A stretch of 41,281 bases of DNA, taken from positions 1 through 41,281 of the forward strand of contig CAJUNZ010000015.1 in assembly GCA_910587755.1 (NCBI GenBank), written 5' to 3'. Below the pieces are notes generated by a model. It saw only the letters and a program-made list of their open reading frames with translations. It did not search any database and had not been told where the DNA came from. Below are positions 38,976 through 41,281 of the stretch, one piece after another; position 1 is the stretch's first letter, and the number at the start of each line of letters is the position of its first letter. The DNA is from an uncultured Acetatifactor sp. GTDB taxonomy: Bacteria > Bacillota > Clostridia > Lachnospirales > Lachnospiraceae. The position numbers were made by a program, and so were the translations under genes.

Positions 38976-40439
38976 ATGAAAAGAGAAAAATTCGGATCGC
39001 GTCTTGGTTTCATTCTGGTCTCGGCGGGATGTGCCATAGGCATCGGCAATGTGTGGAAATTTCCCTATATCTGCGGAGAGTATGGGGGGGCTGCTTTTAT
39101 CCTGATCTATCTGGCATTCCTGCTGATTCTGGGAATACCGGTACTGGTCTGCGAGTTTGCGGTGGGCAGGGGGAGCAGGAAGAGCGCGGCTCTTTGCTTT
39201 GAGGCTCTGGTTCCCTCCTCTTCCAGGTGGCGAAAACTGAAATACATAGGGATTTTCGGGTGTTATCTGCTCATGATGTTCTATACCATGGTTGGAGGAT
39301 GGATGCTGTATTACTGCTACAGGAGTCTTCGGGGTGAGTTCTCCGGGGCTTCCCAGGAGCAGGTGGCAGAGGCTTTCGGAGGAATGCTTGTGGATCTTCC
39401 AACTATGACTTTCTGGACCATACTGGTGTGTGTGATTGGTTTTGCGGTCTGCCTTTTCGGCCTGAAATCCGGTGTGGAGCGGATCACCAAGGTTATGATG
39501 GGGGCGCTTCTGGTGATTATGCTGGTGCTGGCGGTACACTCGGTGTTCCTGGATGGAGCAGGGGAAGGTATCCGGTTTTACCTGGTTCCGGACTTTGACA
39601 GGATGGCGGAGAGCGGTATCGGCGCGGTGGTCTTTGCGGCGCTGAGCCAGGCCTTTTTTACACTGTCCCTGGGTATCGGCGCCATGTTGATCTTTGGCAG
39701 CTACATGGACCGTTCCCGCAGTCTTGCCGGGGAGGCGGTGAGTATCACGGGCCTGGACACTTTTGTGGCGCTGATGGCAGGCTTTATCGTTATTCCGGCC
39801 TGTTTTGCCTATGGGATTGAGCCGGGAGCGGGACCCAGCCTGGTGTTTATCACCCTGCCCAATATCTTTGCCCAGATGCCGGGGGGATTTCTGTGGAGTG
39901 CGCTGTTCTTCCTGTTTCTCTCTTTTGCGGCGCTCTCCACCATCATTGCGGTGTATGAAAATATCATTGCCTTTGACATGGATCTCTTTGGGTGGTCCAG
40001 GAAAAAGAGCGTGCTGGTGAGCGCGCTGCTGCTGACTGTGCTGAGCATGCCGGCAGTGCTGGGATTCAATGTGCTGTCCATGGTACAGCCCTTAGGGGAG
40101 AACAGCACCATCATGGATCTGGAAGATTTTATTGTGTCCAACAACCTGCTTCCTCTGGGCAGCCTGGGCTATGTGCTGTTCTGTACCCGGAAGAGCGGCT
40201 GGGGATGGAACGCTTTCCTGGAGGAGGCCAACGCAGGGAAGGGAATTCGTTTTCCCAAGGGACTCAAAGTCTACATGTCCTACGGGATTCCGGCCATCAT
40301 TATCCTGATCTATCTCCAGGGATATTATGACAAGTTCCGGCAGGAGAGCCCTCTGGTGCTGGGAGGCTGGATGGCAGTGGCAGGGGCGTTGCTGCTTTTT
40401 GTGCTCTGGTGTGCATGGGACGGCAGAAAAAGGGCGTAA
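38976..40439 (+). CDS. neurotransmitter:sodium symporter (NSS) family transporter
   Basis: This 487-residue LeuT-fold protein has the signature SAGCAIGIGNVWKFPYICGEYGGAAF in helix 1 (Na+ and substrate binding) and an early FGSRLGFILV segment. The unwound helix 6 region (VVFAALSQAFFTLSLGIGAMLIFGSYM) and helix 8 (LFFLFLSFAALSTIIAVYENII) follow. About 11 membrane helices are present, as in many bacterial NSS members. They take up amino acids with Na+. The ATG at 38976 has AAAGGGGG upstream. It is monocistronic. A weak promoter (TTGCAT 38803, CATAAT 38826) would leave a long leader of about 140 bases. Confidence 0.94.
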   Translation: MKREKFGSRLGFILVSAGCAIGIGNVWKFPYICGEYGGAAFILIYLAFLLILGIPVLVCEFAVGRGSRKSAALCFEALVPSSSRWRKLKYIGIFGCYLLMMFYTMVGGWMLYYCYRSLRGEFSGASQEQVAEAFGGMLVDLPTMTFWTILVCVIGFAVCLFGLKSGVERITKVMMGALLVIMLVLAVHSVFLDGAGEGIRFYLVPDFDRMAESGIGAVVFAALSQAFFTLSLGIGAMLIFGSYMDRSRSLAGEAVSITGLDTFVALMAGFIVIPACFAYGIEPGAGPSLVFITLPNIFAQMPGGFLWSALFFLFLSFAALSTIIAVYENIIAFDMDLFGWSRKKSVLVSALLLTVLSMPAVLGFNVLSMVQPLGENSTIMDLEDFIVSNNLLPLGSLGYVLFCTRKSGWGWNAFLEEANAGKGIRFPKGLKVYMSYGIPAIIILIYLQGYYDKFRQESPLVLGGWMAVAGALLLFVLWCAWDGRKRA

Positions 40440-40476
40440 GTGGGAGTTTTTTTGGCATAATTTGACAGCGAAACAA

Positions 40477-40505
40477 TTGAAAAACGAGATTTCTGATGGT
40501 AAAAT
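40477..40505 (+). promoter_or_regulatory. promoter of the epimerase gene
   Basis: TTGAAA (40477-40482), 17-base spacer, TAAAAT (40500-40505), 34 bases before the start codon at 40539. A second TTGACA at 40462 lacks a matching -10. Confidence 0.5.
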
Positions 40506-40538
40506 CACATTGGGACATAAGCTGGAAGGGGGAGGCAC

Positions 40539-41281
40539 ATGAAAATACTGGTCATAGGAGGAAGCTATTTTCTGGGCAGGGTGTTTGTGATGCAGGCCGC
40601 AGGCGTCCATGAGATCACTCTGGTAAATCGGGGAACATACTCCATGGAAGAATGGGGCGTGAGACAAATCAGGGGTGACAGAAGGGATAAGGCGCTCTGG
40701 CAGGGATGCAGCGGGGACTATGATGTCATTGTGGATTTCTGTGCCTACGAGAAAGGGGATATCGCCGGGGTGCTGCACAATATCCGGGCCCATGCAGGGC
40801 AGTATCTTCTGATCAGCACGGTGGATGTGTATGCCCGGGGGACTGAGGGGATAAAGGGAGAGGACGCGCCTCTTGAGACAAGGGTTTTTCCGGGGGAGGC
40901 GGGAGCCTATATCGCGGGGAAGGCGGCCTTGGAGGAGGAGCTCTGGGAGGAATGTGCCAGAATGGGGATGGAAGGCACTGTGCTCAGGCCTGCCATTCTG
41001 TATGGCCCTTATAACTACGCTCCCAGGGAGTCTGCTTTCATCCAGAAAATGGTCCGGGACCGGGTGCTGCCCCATGTGTCCGGCGCCGACGGCAGATTCC
41101 AGTTTGTCTACGTGAAGGATGCGGCGGAAGCTGCCGTGAAATGCCTGCAAAATGAGAAGGCTTACGGAGAGGCCTTTAATCTTTGTCAGGATGAAGTCCT
41201 CACCTATGATTCTTTTTATGAGGGCTTGAAGGGGGCGGCGGACTTGGAGACGGAGGAGGTGCTGCTGTCTCCTCAGGAGGC
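40539..41281 (+). CDS. NAD-dependent epimerase/dehydratase family protein (3' truncated)
   Basis: The first 247 residues of an extended short-chain dehydrogenase are present; the frame is open to the window end. It starts MKILVIGGSYFLGRVFVMQA with the Rossmann GGxxFxG loop. Later features are LVNRG, DYDVIVDFCAY, LISTVDVYARG, and YIAGK (the YxxxK catalytic pair), then RPAILYGPYNY and FVYVKDAAEAA. These resemble nucleotide-sugar epimerases and the related CSP41-type reductase-like proteins; the substrate is unknown. GGAGG lies 3 bases before ATG 40539, with GGGGG further up. It is absent from simple stop-to-stop ORF listings because no stop codon is reached. Confidence 0.88.
   Translation, partial: MKILVIGGSYFLGRVFVMQAAGVHEITLVNRGTYSMEEWGVRQIRGDRRDKALWQGCSGDYDVIVDFCAYEKGDIAGVLHNIRAHAGQYLLISTVDVYARGTEGIKGEDAPLETRVFPGEAGAYIAGKAALEEELWEECARMGMEGTVLRPAILYGPYNYAPRESAFIQKMVRDRVLPHVSGADGRFQFVYVKDAAEAAVKCLQNEKAYGEAFNLCQDEVLTYDSFYEGLKGAADLETEEVLLSPQE

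Noticed and set aside
40092..41150. 352-codon minus-strand frame at the right end
   Set aside because: Lies across the end of the NSS gene and the truncated epimerase, both conserved on the plus strand.

Overview
The window is a contig piece from a Gram-positive anaerobe, most likely a Lachnospiraceae-type Clostridium (cluster XIVa). The evidence is clostridial-style GC-rich genes with AGGAGG ribosome sites, a fused AccD-AccA, a FabK/FabT-type fatty-acid operon, tandem FeoA-FeoA-FeoB, and a Firmicute-style Ter/TelA stress cluster. The first 13 bases match the 3' end of the common Illumina adapter, so base 1 is a true contig end with uncleaned adapter. The last gene (an epimerase) runs off the right end. 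I see no tRNA, rRNA, CRISPR array or transposase.

Layout. 1-3000: truncated FtsX-like ABC permease, a coiled-coil hypothetical, a DUF5714-type protein on the minus strand, a 29-codon remnant of a LytTR-type response regulator that still has its promoter and ribosome site, and a minus-strand HTH regulator. 3049-6141: ferrous-iron operon feoA-feoA-feoB with three copies of a 14-bp dyad (TTAGY-N4-RCTAA), two at the promoter and one before feoB. 6497-8050: MerR-type regulator carrying an effector domain and two lipocalin-like repeats. 8176-16553: type II fatty-acid operon acpP-fabK-fabD-fabG-fabF-fabZ-accDA-fabH-fabT, led by a strong promoter and three FabT-like boxes spaced exactly 16 bp apart. 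accB and accC are absent from the operon. 16572-17417: AraC-GNAT fusion on the minus strand. 17605-17744: a 140-bp palindromic element with perfect 16-bp terminal inverted repeats.

17770-33302: a Ter-type stress-response locus. It has PRTase-TRSP and StiP genes, then an oppositely oriented HAD phosphatase plus CitE-like aldolase, then a long plus-strand operon: a YceG-like/trypsin-like protease fusion, a rhomboid protease, a YceG-family protein, TelA, four TerD-family proteins and a PMCA-type Ca2+ ATPase. Published comparative genomics of Ter systems (Aravind group) predicts that the PRTase/StiP/HAD/aldolase genes make or process a nucleoside-like metabolite or RNA, while TerD proteins bind Ca2+ and TelA works at the membrane. 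The combination of three protease types (StiP, trypsin-like, rhomboid) with a Ca2+ pump is the most interesting system here.

33327-36998: a lipoprotein with a 54-bp coding tandem repeat, then an ECF sigma factor overlapping its probable membrane anti-sigma factor. 37165-40439: a Cys-type sulfatase (minus) and an NSS-family sodium symporter (plus), separated by a strong terminator hairpin and a possible gene remnant. 40539-end: a truncated NAD-dependent epimerase.
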